Of a DNA stretch of 23,811 nt, positions 14,939 through 22,420 are shown piece by piece. Made by a program: the position numbers and the translations under genes. Source of the stretch: CAINDZ01 sp964399195 (GTDB lineage Bacteria > Krumholzibacteriota > Krumholzibacteriia > LZORAL124-64-63); contig CAYNPY010000057.1 in the NCBI GenBank assembly GCA_964399195.1, forward strand, positions 1-23,811, written 5' to 3'. Position 1 is the stretch's first letter, and every line of letters begins with the position of its first letter. Below the pieces are notes generated by a model that worked only from the letters and a program-made list of their open reading frames with translations, was not told the origin of the DNA and searched no databases.

Positions 14939-15411
14939 ACGGCGGGCTGGACGAACTGTACCGGGAAGTGATCCTGGACCACCATCGGCGGCCGCGCGGG
15001 CAGGCGCCGCTGCCCGGTCCCGCCGACGCGCGCGCCGAGGGGAAGAACCCCTCCTGCGGCGACGAGCTGGTCCTGGAACTGGCCTGTCCCGGCGAGGCGA
15101 TCACCGGCGCGCACGTGGCCTGCCGCGGCTGCGCCATCGCCACGGCCAGCGGCTCCATCCTGGCCGAGCTGGTCCCCGGCCGCACGCCCGCGCAGGCGCG
15201 CGCGCTGGCCGAGGCGTTCCGCGAGGCGATGCACTCGCCGGACGGAGTCCTGCCCGACGACCTGCAGCCCGGCGACCTCGAGGTGCTGACGGGCGTCCGC
15301 AAGTTCCCCGCGCGCGTCAAGTGCGCGCTGCTGCCCTGGATCACCCTGCTGTCGGCGCTCGACACCCGCGAGGGCCGCGCGGCCGGCGCGCCCGCCACGA
15401 CGGAGGCATGA
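14935..15411 (+). CDS. sufU: Sulfur-acceptor protein SufU
   Basis: SufU-type (IscU-like fold) protein, 158 residues, which takes the persulfide from SufS by zinc-ligand exchange. The zinc site is clear: Cys41 and Asp43 in 'NPSCGDE', Cys66 in 'CRGCAIATASGS' and Cys130 in 'VRKFPARVKCALLPW'. The 'LDELYREVILDHHRRPR' start is characteristic. The 18-21-residue insertion between the second and third Cys regions that separates SufU from IscU appears to be present (about residues 80-120). The last ~15 residues are an Ala/Thr-rich tail. ATG 14935 overlaps the sufS stop. Placed directly after its enzyme, as in Firmicutes and Actinobacteria suf operons; SufE is absent here. Confidence 0.96.
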   Translation: MNGGLDELYREVILDHHRRPRGQAPLPGPADARAEGKNPSCGDELVLELACPGEAITGAHVACRGCAIATASGSILAELVPGRTPAQARALAEAFREAMHSPDGVLPDDLQPGDLEVLTGVRKFPARVKCALLPWITLLSALDTREGRAAGAPATTEA

Positions 15412-15412
15412 C

Positions 15413-15730
15413 ATGGAAACGCTGACCCAGGCCGCCGTCATCGACGCCATCCGCCCGGTCAAGGACCCCGAGCTGAACCTCAGCGTGGTGGACCTGGGCC
15501 TGCTGCGCGAGGTCGAGGTGGACGCCGCCGAGGGCCAGGTCACCATCGGCCTGACCCTGACCAGCCCCATGTGCCCGATGGGCCCGCAGATCATGCAGGC
15601 GGTGCGCGATGCCGTGCTGCGGATGCCGGGCGTGAAGTTCTGCGGCGTGGACCTGGTGTGGTCGCCGCCGTGGGATCCGCGCGTCGACGCCACCGAGGAC
15701 GCGCGGGCGGAACTGGGCATCTGGGATTGA
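15413..15730 (+). CDS. sufT: MIP18/DUF59 family Fe-S maturation protein SufT
   Basis: Small DUF59 (MIP18-like) protein, 105 residues, a maturation factor that helps load Fe-S clusters onto target proteins. Conserved parts are 'KDPELNLSVVDLGLLREV' (17-34), 'LTLTSPMCPMGPQI' with the conserved Cys54 (47-60) and 'VDLVWSPPWDPR' (79-90). The start ATG 15413 lies one base after the sufU stop, with GGAGG upstream, so it is the last gene of the suf operon. A PaaD-like phenylacetate protein is the main alternative for DUF59, excluded by the suf context. A decayed copy of its 3' half lies 5.75 kb downstream. Confidence 0.93.
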   Translation: METLTQAAVIDAIRPVKDPELNLSVVDLGLLREVEVDAAEGQVTIGLTLTSPMCPMGPQIMQAVRDAVLRMPGVKFCGVDLVWSPPWDPRVDATEDARAELGIWD

Positions 15731-15800
15731 GGCGTTGCCGGCTCGAGTCCGAGCGGCGATGATCCCCGACCACAGCCTGCGGAATTCGACGCCCGCTGGC
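15551..15800 (+). repeat. Left copy of a ~250-bp direct repeat (sufT 3' end plus flank)
   Basis: This stretch recurs in the same orientation at 21305-21553. From 15551 onward 60 of 69 bases match by my count. From 15741, beyond the sufT stop, 43 of 52 bases match. The register shifts by only one base between the two ends, so the copies are colinear. The repeat therefore includes both coding and non-coding DNA and marks a DNA-level duplication, not protein convergence. This left copy contains the intact gene end. Confidence 0.85.
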
Positions 15801-15859
15801 ACCTGCCCACCGCGGGCAACCGCCCATCCCCTGCGGCGGGCGCCTATCCGATTATCACG

Positions 15860-17014
15860 TCACCGATAGCCGGCCTTGAGATCCCCCCACGTTGTCCGCT
15901 CGGTCTCCACGGGTTGACCCAGGAACGGCTCGTACAGCACCTTTGCGTACACTCTAACATCGTCGTAATAGTCTAGTATCCAGCCGGCGATGGTCTCAGC
16001 AGAGTCCGTACCCCAAAGATTGTTGGTCAGGTCGAAAGTCCGCAGAGGTGGATACAGGAAAGCATCAAGTCTCACGGACGGTCCCGTCCCGTGGAGTATC
16101 TGGCAGTGGTGCAATTCAATCAAGCCGCCGGATGAATAGATTGTCGAGTTGCTGCCACCGGCAAATACGTTGTCCCAGCCGGTGACCGAAGATGCGCTCC
16201 TGAGTCGAAGATTGATGGGACTGCCGCTCACGAAATTGCCGACCAGTAGGACTGCCGAACCTGTCACGACGTTGATGCCCACGGTTCCCTGGTCCGTGAA
16301 AGTGCTGTTCAGAATGCTGCCCGAAGAGTTGTTGGCAAACTGGCAGCCACCCGGATATCGATCAAAGCTGCAATCGGTCACCGTCGCATTTGCCGTACGC
16401 TCAAATGCGGCCATGCATTCAACAAATTCACACCGTGAGACCAAAAGATTGCGCGCCGGATACCAGCTGATTACCCCATAATCCAGATCCTCGAACTGGC
16501 AATCCTCAATCACCGTGCCCAATTCGCTCCACGACGTGACGCCTGCTGAACAGCCACGCGACCGAACTCGCCGTACTTCGAGCGCGCCGCGCTCGCTGCG
16601 GTAAATCCCATTGAACACGTTTTCCATTGCCAAGTCCTCAACAACCAGGCGCGATACACGTGATAGAGCACAGATGATCTTCGGTTCGGCCGGATCAACC
16701 CAGAGTCTTGCTGGCGGGCCAATGATGGTCTGGTCCGCACCTGAGCCGATGATCGTCATGTCGCTGACGGTAACTGCAACATACACATCAAAGGTCCACT
16801 TCTGTACGGAGTCGACAGGATATGACGAGAACGGCCGCTTTTCCTCGAACCTCCCAGGCCCGATCCTGATCGTGTCCCCGGCAGCCGCGCGATCGACGGC
16901 ATCCTGGATGACGGTGTAGTCTCCGGTGCCGTCCTTGCGCACATGCCAGGTCCGCGCGTCGGCGCCATGGGCGCTCAGCACCATCAGAAGAATGGCCAAC
17001 ATGGCTCTGCTCAT
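15860..17014 (-). CDS. Secreted right-handed parallel beta-helix protein
   Basis: 384-residue exported protein. A signal peptide (about residues 1-20, ending AHGADA) is followed by 'DGTGDYTVIQDAVDRAAAGDTIRIGPGRF', the usual opening of DUF1565/pectate-lyase-like parallel beta-helix proteins. Repeating short strands with Asn/Asp/Ser turns ('VIEDCQFEDLDYGVISW', 'LLVSRCEFVECMAAF', 'ATVTDCSFDRYPGG', 'SILNSTFTDQGTVGINV') form the coils. No catalytic triad could be assigned, so lyase, hydrolase or adhesion roles all remain open. ATG 17014 has AAGGTG upstream and begins the signal peptide; upstream in-frame codons are not needed. It is markedly less GC-rich than the suf genes (31 of 60 bases in one sampled line against 47 of 60 in sufS). 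Last of three co-directional secreted-protein genes, 60 bases after its neighbour. Confidence 0.82.
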   Translation of the reverse strand: MSRAMLAILLMVLSAHGADARTWHVRKDGTGDYTVIQDAVDRAAAGDTIRIGPGRFEEKRPFSSYPVDSVQKWTFDVYVAVTVSDMTIIGSGADQTIIGPPARLWVDPAEPKIICALSRVSRLVVEDLAMENVFNGIYRSERGALEVRRVRSRGCSAGVTSWSELGTVIEDCQFEDLDYGVISWYPARNLLVSRCEFVECMAAFERTANATVTDCSFDRYPGGCQFANNSSGSILNSTFTDQGTVGINVVTGSAVLLVGNFVSGSPINLRLRSASSVTGWDNVFAGGSNSTIYSSGGLIELHHCQILHGTGPSVRLDAFLYPPLRTFDLTNNLWGTDSAETIAGWILDYYDDVRVYAKVLYEPFLGQPVETERTTWGDLKAGYR

Positions 17015-17033
17015 GATCACACCCACCTTATTC

Positions 17034-17063
17034 GGGGCGGGGCCGCCCGCGCGACCCCGCCCC
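17034..17063 (-). other. Perfect 9-bp stem-loop between two secreted-protein genes
   Basis: GGGGCGGGG (17034-17042) and CCCCGCCCC (17055-17063) form a perfect 9-bp stem with a 12-base GC-rich loop. It lies in the 60-base gap, 11 bases after the stop of the FlgD-Ig protein and 20 bases before the beta-helix ATG on the minus strand. No T-run follows, so it is not a classic terminator. It could stabilise the upstream mRNA, attenuate read-through or limit access to the AAGGTG ribosome site. Confidence 0.5.
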
Positions 17064-17074
17064 ACGCCTAAGAA

Positions 17075-17959
17075 CTACCTCACCAGCGCCAGCCGCTGCG
17101 TCATGACGATGCCGTCAGCCCTCAACTGAGCGAAGTAGACGCCGCTCGGGCTGGCCCGCCCGCGCGAATCCAGACCGCCCCACTCGACCGTGTGTGAACC
17201 CGCCGCCCGGTGCTCGTCCACGAGCGTGGCCACCAGCTCGCCGCGCAGATTGTAGATCGCCAGCGACACCGCGCCCGCATTGCTCAACGTGAACTCGACC
17301 TTCGTCTGTGGGTTGAACGGGTTCGGACGGGCCGGGTGCAGCGCCGTCGGCAGCACGGTCGGTGCCACCACAGGTCCCTTCGCCGTCCGCATTGCCTTCA
17401 TGCCCACCTGCGCGTCGACCAGCACCGGCGTCACCGCCAGCCGGAACGACGGATGCAGCCGCGTCCAAGCCACGCCGTCGGCGCTCAGCCAGCCTGTTGC
17501 GCCGACTGTACCCGACCGGTACCCGATGCCCGGCCCGCCGCCTTCGCCCACCCCGACCTGCTCACGGCCGGCCGGGAACTCGAAGATGACGTAGAGGCCG
17601 CCGCCGCTGCCGGACACGGGCTCTGCGAACGCCAGCTCGCTCGACCCGGACGACGCCCCGGCCACGCTCGCGGCTGCCAGGTCCGCTTCCGCCAGCAGGC
17701 CCGGCCCGGCTCCGTCGCCGGGTGCGACCAGGACCCGCGGGAAGGCCAAGGCGCCGTCATTATTGTACCACACCACGCCGGCCAGTGCCTTGCCGTCCGG
17801 CACCGGCACATAGGCCGCCAAGCAGGTGTGCTCGAGCACGGGAGTCAGACCGATGACCCCCGCGACCGGCACCTCGGCCCAGGACGCTAAGGGCAGGCAG
17901 ATCCCGCCCACGAGGCACAGTGTCGCCATTGTCAACCGTCTCAGCATCTGCTTGACCAT
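17075..17959 (-). CDS. Secreted protein with C-terminal FlgD-Ig-like sorting domain
   Basis: 294-residue exported protein of unknown function. A signal peptide (about 1-28, ending LASWAE) leads into a Gly/Ala-rich beta-type domain (about 30-185) that I do not recognise. It contains 'YVPVPDGKALAGVVWYNNDGALAFPRVLVAPG' and 'GLYVIFEFPAG'. The last ~85 residues start with 'LHPARPNPFNPQTKVEFTLSNAG' and continue 'LAIYNLRGELVATLVDE...AGSHTVEWGGLDSRGR', 'SGVYFAQLRADG' and a final 'RLALVR'. This is the FlgD-Ig-like / type-IX-sorting-like C-terminal module common on surface proteins of Eisenbacteria, Krumholzibacteria and other FCB lineages. The ATG has AAGGAGG at ideal spacing. It lies 18 bases after the metalloprotease stop, so the two are probably co-transcribed. 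Confidence 0.85.
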   Translation of the reverse strand: MVKQMLRRLTMATLCLVGGICLPLASWAEVPVAGVIGLTPVLEHTCLAAYVPVPDGKALAGVVWYNNDGALAFPRVLVAPGDGAGPGLLAEADLAAASVAGASSGSSELAFAEPVSGSGGGLYVIFEFPAGREQVGVGEGGGPGIGYRSGTVGATGWLSADGVAWTRLHPSFRLAVTPVLVDAQVGMKAMRTAKGPVVAPTVLPTALHPARPNPFNPQTKVEFTLSNAGAVSLAIYNLRGELVATLVDEHRAAGSHTVEWGGLDSRGRASPSGVYFAQLRADGIVMTQRLALVR

Positions 17960-17977
17960 GTCTGCCCTCCTTGGGCG

Positions 17978-20662
17978 CTACTGACTGATGCAGACCGGCG
18001 TCGAGATCTGTGCCGTCTGCGCCATCTGGCTCTTGTGCGTGGCGTCGGCCGCGCTCTCGATGAGGAAGTCGTATGCGCACGGCGCGCGGCATTCCAGCGG
18101 CCACGTCAGCGTGTGCCGATAGCCACCGCCGACCTTGGCGAGGACCGCATGGGTCACGTTATCGCTGCTGGGAGTCAGTACCACCGTTCCCAGCGGGCAC
18201 TGCGAGGGTTGCCGCGGCCGATCGGTGATCGTCACCTTGTCGAGCGACGGCTTGCAGCTGTACGGGGTTTCCCAGGTGAACGTCAGTTCGGCCTGTCCCT
18301 CGGGCAGCGCCGTGTAGACGCCGCTGACCGACGTCGGGACGCCGGGAACCGTGTCGTCGGTGATCGTGTTGACCTGATTTCGAGTGAGCGACGCCGTCTG
18401 CACGAAGCCGCCAGGCCACATGATCTCCGCCTGCACCGAGCCGGCCAGGTCACTCAACCCGCAAATGAGGACGTTATCGGCCTGTCCGCCCTTGCCGCTG
18501 CCGCCGTCCACGATCTGCAGTTGCTCGAACGTCGAGCCGATGTAGAAGCGAACTCGGGCACCGATCGCGCTGCTGTTGTTGGCGTCGCCGGCGACCAGTC
18601 GGACGCCGACCCAGTCGATGCCCGGATTGTCACCCGCATTGGAGTCCGCCGCAGCCCGGTAGAAGATGTCGCCGGTATCCACCGGGCGGCCAAAGTAGAT
18701 GTCCGAGTCGCCATCTCCGTTGAAGTCGGCCATCGCCAGGCCGTCGACACGCCCGGTCGAATCTGCGAAGCCGACGGCCCACGACTGGTCGAGCAGCTCC
18801 CGCTGATCACCGATCACCCGATTCCAGAACAGCCACCGGTGATCCGTTGTCGCGCGCGGCACGGCGATGAGATCCTGCGCACCGTCGAGATCGACGTCCA
18901 CGGGACGCACCATGTTCGTCGGGGCTTCGAGTGTGGCCAACAACGGATTCTGGGAGGTGAAGTCGCCCGCGCCGTCGTTGAAGTACACCGTCGGCGCCGC
19001 TGATTCACTGCCGAGCACGAGATCCAACTCACCGTCGTTGTTCATGTCGGCCCAGACGACGCTGTTCACGTTCTCAATGTCCAAGCCGCTGAACCGACTG
19101 GCGAAGCTCTCCGTGAAGGCTCCGGCGCCGTCGTTGATGTAGAATCGGCTGGAGGCCGAGCCGACGGCGTCCCGCAGGTCGCCGACGAACAGATCCAGGT
19201 CCCCGTCACCATCCATGTCGGCCCAGGACGCGGCCACCGACGCGCCGTACGCATTGGCGGGCGAACCCAGGCTGTCGGTGCAGTCGGAGAAGCTGCCGGC
19301 GGACCGAAGATCATTGCGCAGAAGTCTGCCGCGAGCGGGAACAAGATTTGACGAGGTCGGGTCGTCGCCCCCACCTGAGCTGCGGCCCACGTAGAGGTCG
19401 ATCTGTCCATCGCGGTCGAAGTCTCCCCAGACCCCGACATAGGAGCTGTCGGCCAGCGACGCCAGCCCCAGTGCTGCCGCGGAGTCGGCGAACGCTCCGC
19501 TGTTGTTGTGGTACATGCGTGGGTTGGAGTCTGCGGCGGCGAATAGATCCATGTGACCGTCGTTGTTGTAGTCGGCCGCGGCGACTCCGCGCAGCCCGGC
19601 TTGAGGCAGACCCGCTTCAGCAATATCAAGCTCCGTACGATCCGTGAACTGGGGCACCCCCGACTGTGACAATTGGTACTGTCTCTGCAGGGACCCGAAG
19701 TTGTCCCGCATCGAGATGAACAAGTCCTTCTTGCCATCAGCGTTGTAGTCCAGGGTGGCGCTGCTGTACGGGGTTCCTTCATAATCCAGCTCAGTGTCAT
19801 CTGACTTGTTCTCGTAGACCACCGCCGGGCGCACCCATGCCGCGTTCAGCAGCGAGTCCGCCTCGATGAGGTAAAGCATGCGGTCGATCTGCCCGCCGGT
19901 GAAGTGATCCATGCAGTGTGGCCATGTATATGCCATGATGTTCGTCACGTCGATGCCGCGCGCCTCCGGAGTCCCCTCGCATGTGTCCGGGTCCACTTCC
20001 TCGCGCAGGCCTTCGCCGAGGGAGTCAAAGGGCGTGTCGCAGACCAGATCGCCGCCAATCGCACAAGTGCTTGGCCCGCTGCCGTCGCTGTCATATGCCC
20101 TGTGGAACGTGTGCAGCAGGCCCAGGCAATGGCCAAGTTCATGGCTGAGCACCGAGGCGGCATCTGTCCCCGTCAGCTTCACCCAGCAAAGCCCTGCCGG
20201 CGACCCTGACGCGCTGCCACGCGACATCTGGAGGTCGGGGCGCCAGACAAGAGCGGCACTCAATCGTGCTGTGCGCACTGGAGGCCAGGGATTTGCCACG
20301 GACATCAGGGATGTGTCGAGCGTGTCCCTGATGGCGATCTCGAATCTGATGCCTGATGCCGAGTAATCGGCACGGACGCGTTCAAGTATGGTGTCGATCT
20401 GCGCGTACGAAAAGCCCCCGGCACCAGCGCTGTCCCTGACGGCATAGATGACCAGGCGGATGACCGCGGAACTGATCTTCGGAGTGTCAGCAAACGGGGG
20501 AACCCAGTCTCCGGGTATGCTGTCCTTGGGGGCCTCGCAGATGTAATCATCCCCAGCCCCTGCGCAGGCGGCACCTGCCATGGCGATGAGCACGATCGTG
20601 AAGCACGCCACAGCTGCCAAGGCCCGTGATTCGCGATGTCTGAGAGTTCCAGAGTACGACAT
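17978..20662 (-). CDS. Secreted M43-like (pappalysin-type) metalloprotease with FG-GAP and ASPIC/UnbV domains
   Basis: 894-residue exported multidomain protein. A signal anchor/peptide (about 1-35) is followed by a metzincin domain. Its zinc motif is HELGHCLGLLH (His174, Glu175, His178, His184), with Cys residues, 'CDTPF' (209-213) and a Met-turn at 'VTNIMAYTW' (Met243), as in pappalysin/M43 enzymes. Then seven FG-GAP/VCBS blades carry calcium-type loops (DYNADGKKD, DYNNDGHMD, DFDRDGQID, DMDGDGDLD, DMNNDGELD, DVDLDGAQD, DFNGDGDSD). An ASPIC/UnbV module ('GVRLVAGDANNSSAIGARVRFYIG', 'GGSGKGGQ') and an unassigned C-terminus end the protein. Start ATG 20662 was chosen for AGAGG five bases upstream and the signal peptide. 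In-frame starts at 20692-20701 or the frame to 20914 lack this support. First gene of a three-gene secreted-protein operon. Confidence 0.87.
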   Translation of the reverse strand: MSYSGTLRHRESRALAAVACFTIVLIAMAGAACAGAGDDYICEAPKDSIPGDWVPPFADTPKISSAVIRLVIYAVRDSAGAGGFSYAQIDTILERVRADYSASGIRFEIAIRDTLDTSLMSVANPWPPVRTARLSAALVWRPDLQMSRGSASGSPAGLCWVKLTGTDAASVLSHELGHCLGLLHTFHRAYDSDGSGPSTCAIGGDLVCDTPFDSLGEGLREEVDPDTCEGTPEARGIDVTNIMAYTWPHCMDHFTGGQIDRMLYLIEADSLLNAAWVRPAVVYENKSDDTELDYEGTPYSSATLDYNADGKKDLFISMRDNFGSLQRQYQLSQSGVPQFTDRTELDIAEAGLPQAGLRGVAAADYNNDGHMDLFAAADSNPRMYHNNSGAFADSAAALGLASLADSSYVGVWGDFDRDGQIDLYVGRSSGGGDDPTSSNLVPARGRLLRNDLRSAGSFSDCTDSLGSPANAYGASVAASWADMDGDGDLDLFVGDLRDAVGSASSRFYINDGAGAFTESFASRFSGLDIENVNSVVWADMNNDGELDLVLGSESAAPTVYFNDGAGDFTSQNPLLATLEAPTNMVRPVDVDLDGAQDLIAVPRATTDHRWLFWNRVIGDQRELLDQSWAVGFADSTGRVDGLAMADFNGDGDSDIYFGRPVDTGDIFYRAAADSNAGDNPGIDWVGVRLVAGDANNSSAIGARVRFYIGSTFEQLQIVDGGSGKGGQADNVLICGLSDLAGSVQAEIMWPGGFVQTASLTRNQVNTITDDTVPGVPTSVSGVYTALPEGQAELTFTWETPYSCKPSLDKVTITDRPRQPSQCPLGTVVLTPSSDNVTHAVLAKVGGGYRHTLTWPLECRAPCAYDFLIESAADATHKSQMAQTAQISTPVCISQ

Positions 20663-21304
20663 GCCAGCCTCTATTCTCCGTATCGCGTCCATCTGCATCA
20701 TTGTGCCCGCGCCGAGCCCTAGTGCCCGGACATGATGTGGGATCGAACGTGCCGTTTCTCGCGGGGCCGAACCAGCAGGATCGACGGGTAGAACCGGGCG
20801 GACCCCGTGTGCGCATGCGGGCTCTGAACGCCGCACGGCCTGCTGATGCCGGCGCGCGCCGCACCGCTGCCGGTCGGCCTCCGTTGCGCTCGGTGGGGTG
20901 TCTGCCGCCGGCATCGATCATGCGATGTCGCAGCCCTCGCGGGCGAGGCACGCGCGCGTTGCCGCACAGACGTGGAGAATCAGGAGGGGGGGGGGCCGAA
21001 TTCCAGTTGCGGTCCATCAGTTCACCACCTGCCGCCGGAAGCGTGGAGGCGAAGTACCAACATGGGCGATGGATGTCTGCAATGGGCGATAAGGCGATTG
21101 CGCATGTGATGCTACTCATGCGCTCGCACATCCGTCAAGCGGAATGTTGTCGGCGACTTCATTCTGGTCGTACAATACCGCCCTGGGAAGGCACGCGTTT
21201 GCGGCGAGAATGGTTTTCACTGTCGAATATTGCCACAGTCGTGCCACGTGCTGGCCTGCCCGACCACTGAAACTCGCTGATCGCAAGTCTGCCCACGGTA
21301 GCGA
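20663..21304. other. Apparently non-coding 0.64-kb segment with a G10 tract
   Basis: No protein family is recognisable in any frame here; the ORFs are compositional and mutually overlapping. It holds the upstream region of the metalloprotease operon (minus strand), where I find no convincing promoter. A homopolymer of ten G sits at 20986-20995. Its position next to the sufT remnant suggests decayed or junction DNA. GC content is mixed and lower towards 21050-21300. Confidence 0.5.
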
Positions 21305-21430
21305 CTGACCCTGACCAGCCCGAAATGCCCGATGGATCCGCAGATCATGCGGGCGGTGCGCGGCGACGTGCTGTGCGCGTCCGACGCGAGTTTCTGCTGC
21401 ATGGAATGTGACTGGTCGCCGATGTGGGGT
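21305..21430 (+). pseudogene. Decayed 3' fragment of sufT
   Basis: The DNA matches the sufT coding region from codon 47 onward: 60 of 69 bases over the first stretch. Protein-level echoes of the intact gene survive, as 'DPQIMRAVRGDVL' for GPQIMQAVRDAVL and 'CDWSPMW' for 'LVWSPPW'. The N-terminal half is missing. The conserved Cys of 'SPMCPMG' is lost (the equivalent codon triplets read SPKCPMD only with the ORF start excluded), and the C-terminus is scrambled by substitutions and a one-base shift. There is no start codon with a ribosome site. It is read in the same direction as sufT, 5.75 kb away. Not expected to make a functional protein. Confidence 0.82.
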
Positions 21431-21553
21431 CCGGCGTGGGCGAGACTATGTACGCGCGGGTCGAGTAGGGCGTCTGCGACGGAAGCATCGCTGGCTCGAG
21501 TCAGAGCGGCGAAGAACCCGAACCACAGCTAGCGGAGTCCGACGCGCCGCTCT
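21305..21553 (+). repeat. Right copy of the ~250-bp direct repeat
   Basis: Colinear with 15551-15800 at an offset of 5753-5754 bases. Similarity continues past the sufT stop into non-coding DNA: 'GGCTCGAGTC-GAGCGGCGA' at 21493 matches the segment at 15740, and the match fades near 21553. Upstream of 21305 similarity is lost. With the left copy it brackets the three secreted-protein genes, so homologous recombination between the copies would remove them and leave one sufT end. Confidence 0.85.
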
Positions 21554-21714
21554 GTTGCCCGGTGCCGGTTGCCGCACCGATGGTCGACCGTATCGACTAT
21601 ACTGACTGCGACAATGCCGGGGAGGATGTCACCAGGCTGGTGCTCGCGGCCTGGCGCCGGAGCCGGCCCCGAGCGGGACCACGATCAAGAGCGAAGCGAA
21701 GGGAAGTTCGCCGC

Positions 21715-22332
21715 ATGGGGATGCTCGAGGAGGGAATCCGCTGGCTGCAGCAGGCGCCGCCGTGGGGCGTGCTGCTGCTGATGTTCGTCATCGCCTACCT
21801 CGAGAACGTCTTCCCGCCCCTGCCGAGCGACGTGCTGCTGGTCTTCGCCGGGACTACGATCGGGTTGGGGACCGTCGATTTCGCGCCCGCGCTGCTCTTC
21901 GCCGCGGCGGGGAGCACGGCCGGCTTCGTCAGCGCCTATTTCCTGGGGAAGTACTTCGAGGGGCACGTGGTCTCCGGCCGCTTCAGCCGGTTCCTGCCGG
22001 CCCAGGCCATCCATCAGGTGGAGGGGCTGTACCGGAAGCACGGGTACGGCGTGATCGCGGCGAACCGGTTCCTGGGGGGCCTGCGGTCGCTGGTCGCGTT
22101 CTTCGCCGGCATGTCGGGAATGAACCTGGCGAAGACGACCCTGCTCTGCGCCGTCAGCGCCACGGCCTGGAACGCGCTGCTGCTGTATCTGGGCAAGTTC
22201 TTCGCGGGGAACTGGCGGGCCGTGGCCGAGTACCTGCAGGTCTACAGCGTGGCGGTGACGGCGGTCGTCGCCGTGGCGCTGGCGGTCTATCTGCGGTTCT
22301 TCTTCCGGCGAAGCCGGCGCTCGTCGGTCTGA
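21715..22332 (+). CDS. DedA/SNARE-associated (VTT) family membrane protein
   Basis: 205-residue polytopic inner-membrane protein of the DedA family, implicated in lipid scrambling/undecaprenyl-phosphate recycling and envelope homeostasis. Family features: 'YLENVFPPLPSDVLLVFAG' (the re-entrant E-N-x-x-P-P-x-P motif and acidic Asp), 'GSTAGFVSAYFLGKYFEG' and 'GVIAANRFLGGLRSLVAFFAGMSGMN', with the two conserved Arg of 'NR(F)xxGxR' and the Gly that follows. TM helices and a basic C-terminus complete it. ATG 21715 was chosen for GGGAAG upstream and family length; a second ATG lies two codons on, and the frame is open to 21562 without support. A -10-like TATACT (21598-21603) lies upstream without a good -35. 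It may originally have been the next gene after sufT. Confidence 0.9.
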   Translation: MGMLEEGIRWLQQAPPWGVLLLMFVIAYLENVFPPLPSDVLLVFAGTTIGLGTVDFAPALLFAAAGSTAGFVSAYFLGKYFEGHVVSGRFSRFLPAQAIHQVEGLYRKHGYGVIAANRFLGGLRSLVAFFAGMSGMNLAKTTLLCAVSATAWNALLLYLGKFFAGNWRAVAEYLQVYSVAVTAVVAVALAVYLRFFFRRSRRSSV

Positions 22333-22336
22333 AGCC

Positions 22337-22359
22337 CGGTTCCGGGACTGCCGGGACCG
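22337..22359 (+). terminator. Stem-loop after dedA, possible terminator
   Basis: CGGTTCCGG (22337-22345) and CCGGGACCG (22351-22359) pair over 9 bp (one G-U) around a 5-base loop, five bases after the dedA stop. No T-run follows, so it would be a weak or U-less terminator, or a stabilising 3' hairpin. Its place between dedA and the promoter at 22386 is sensible for ending the dedA transcript. Confidence 0.45.
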
Positions 22360-22385
22360 CGCGGCGCCGCCGACCGCCCGGGGCA

Positions 22386-22414
22386 TTGACGCCCCCTGCC
22401 GCCCGGCCGATAAT
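22386..22414 (+). promoter_or_regulatory. Promoter for a probably leaderless TMTC-like gene
   Basis: TTGACG (22386-22391) and GATAAT (22409-22414), each matching 5 of 6 consensus bases, are separated by exactly 17 bases. The expected start point, about 7 bases past the -10, is 22421, which is the A of the downstream ATG. No ribosome-binding site lies between, and the next in-frame ATG is far inside the protein. Confidence 0.6.
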
Positions 22415-22420
22415 CTCGCG

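Noticed and set aside
15741..15754. GCTCG-AGTC-CGAGC hairpin as the suf operon terminator
   Set aside because: Only five pairs and no T-run; the copy in the right repeat has lost one pair.
20701..21270. 189-residue plus-strand ORF in the non-coding segment
   Set aside because: No similarity recognised, crosses the G10 tract, no ribosome site, competes with other ORFs.
21332..21532. Small plus-strand ORF in the sufT remnant
   Set aside because: It is the decayed sufT reading frame followed by scrambled sequence; not a functional gene.
15551..21553. Assembly artefact as the cause of the sufT repeat
   Set aside because: The copies differ at roughly 15% of compared bases and one is decayed, so a misassembled duplicate is unlikely.
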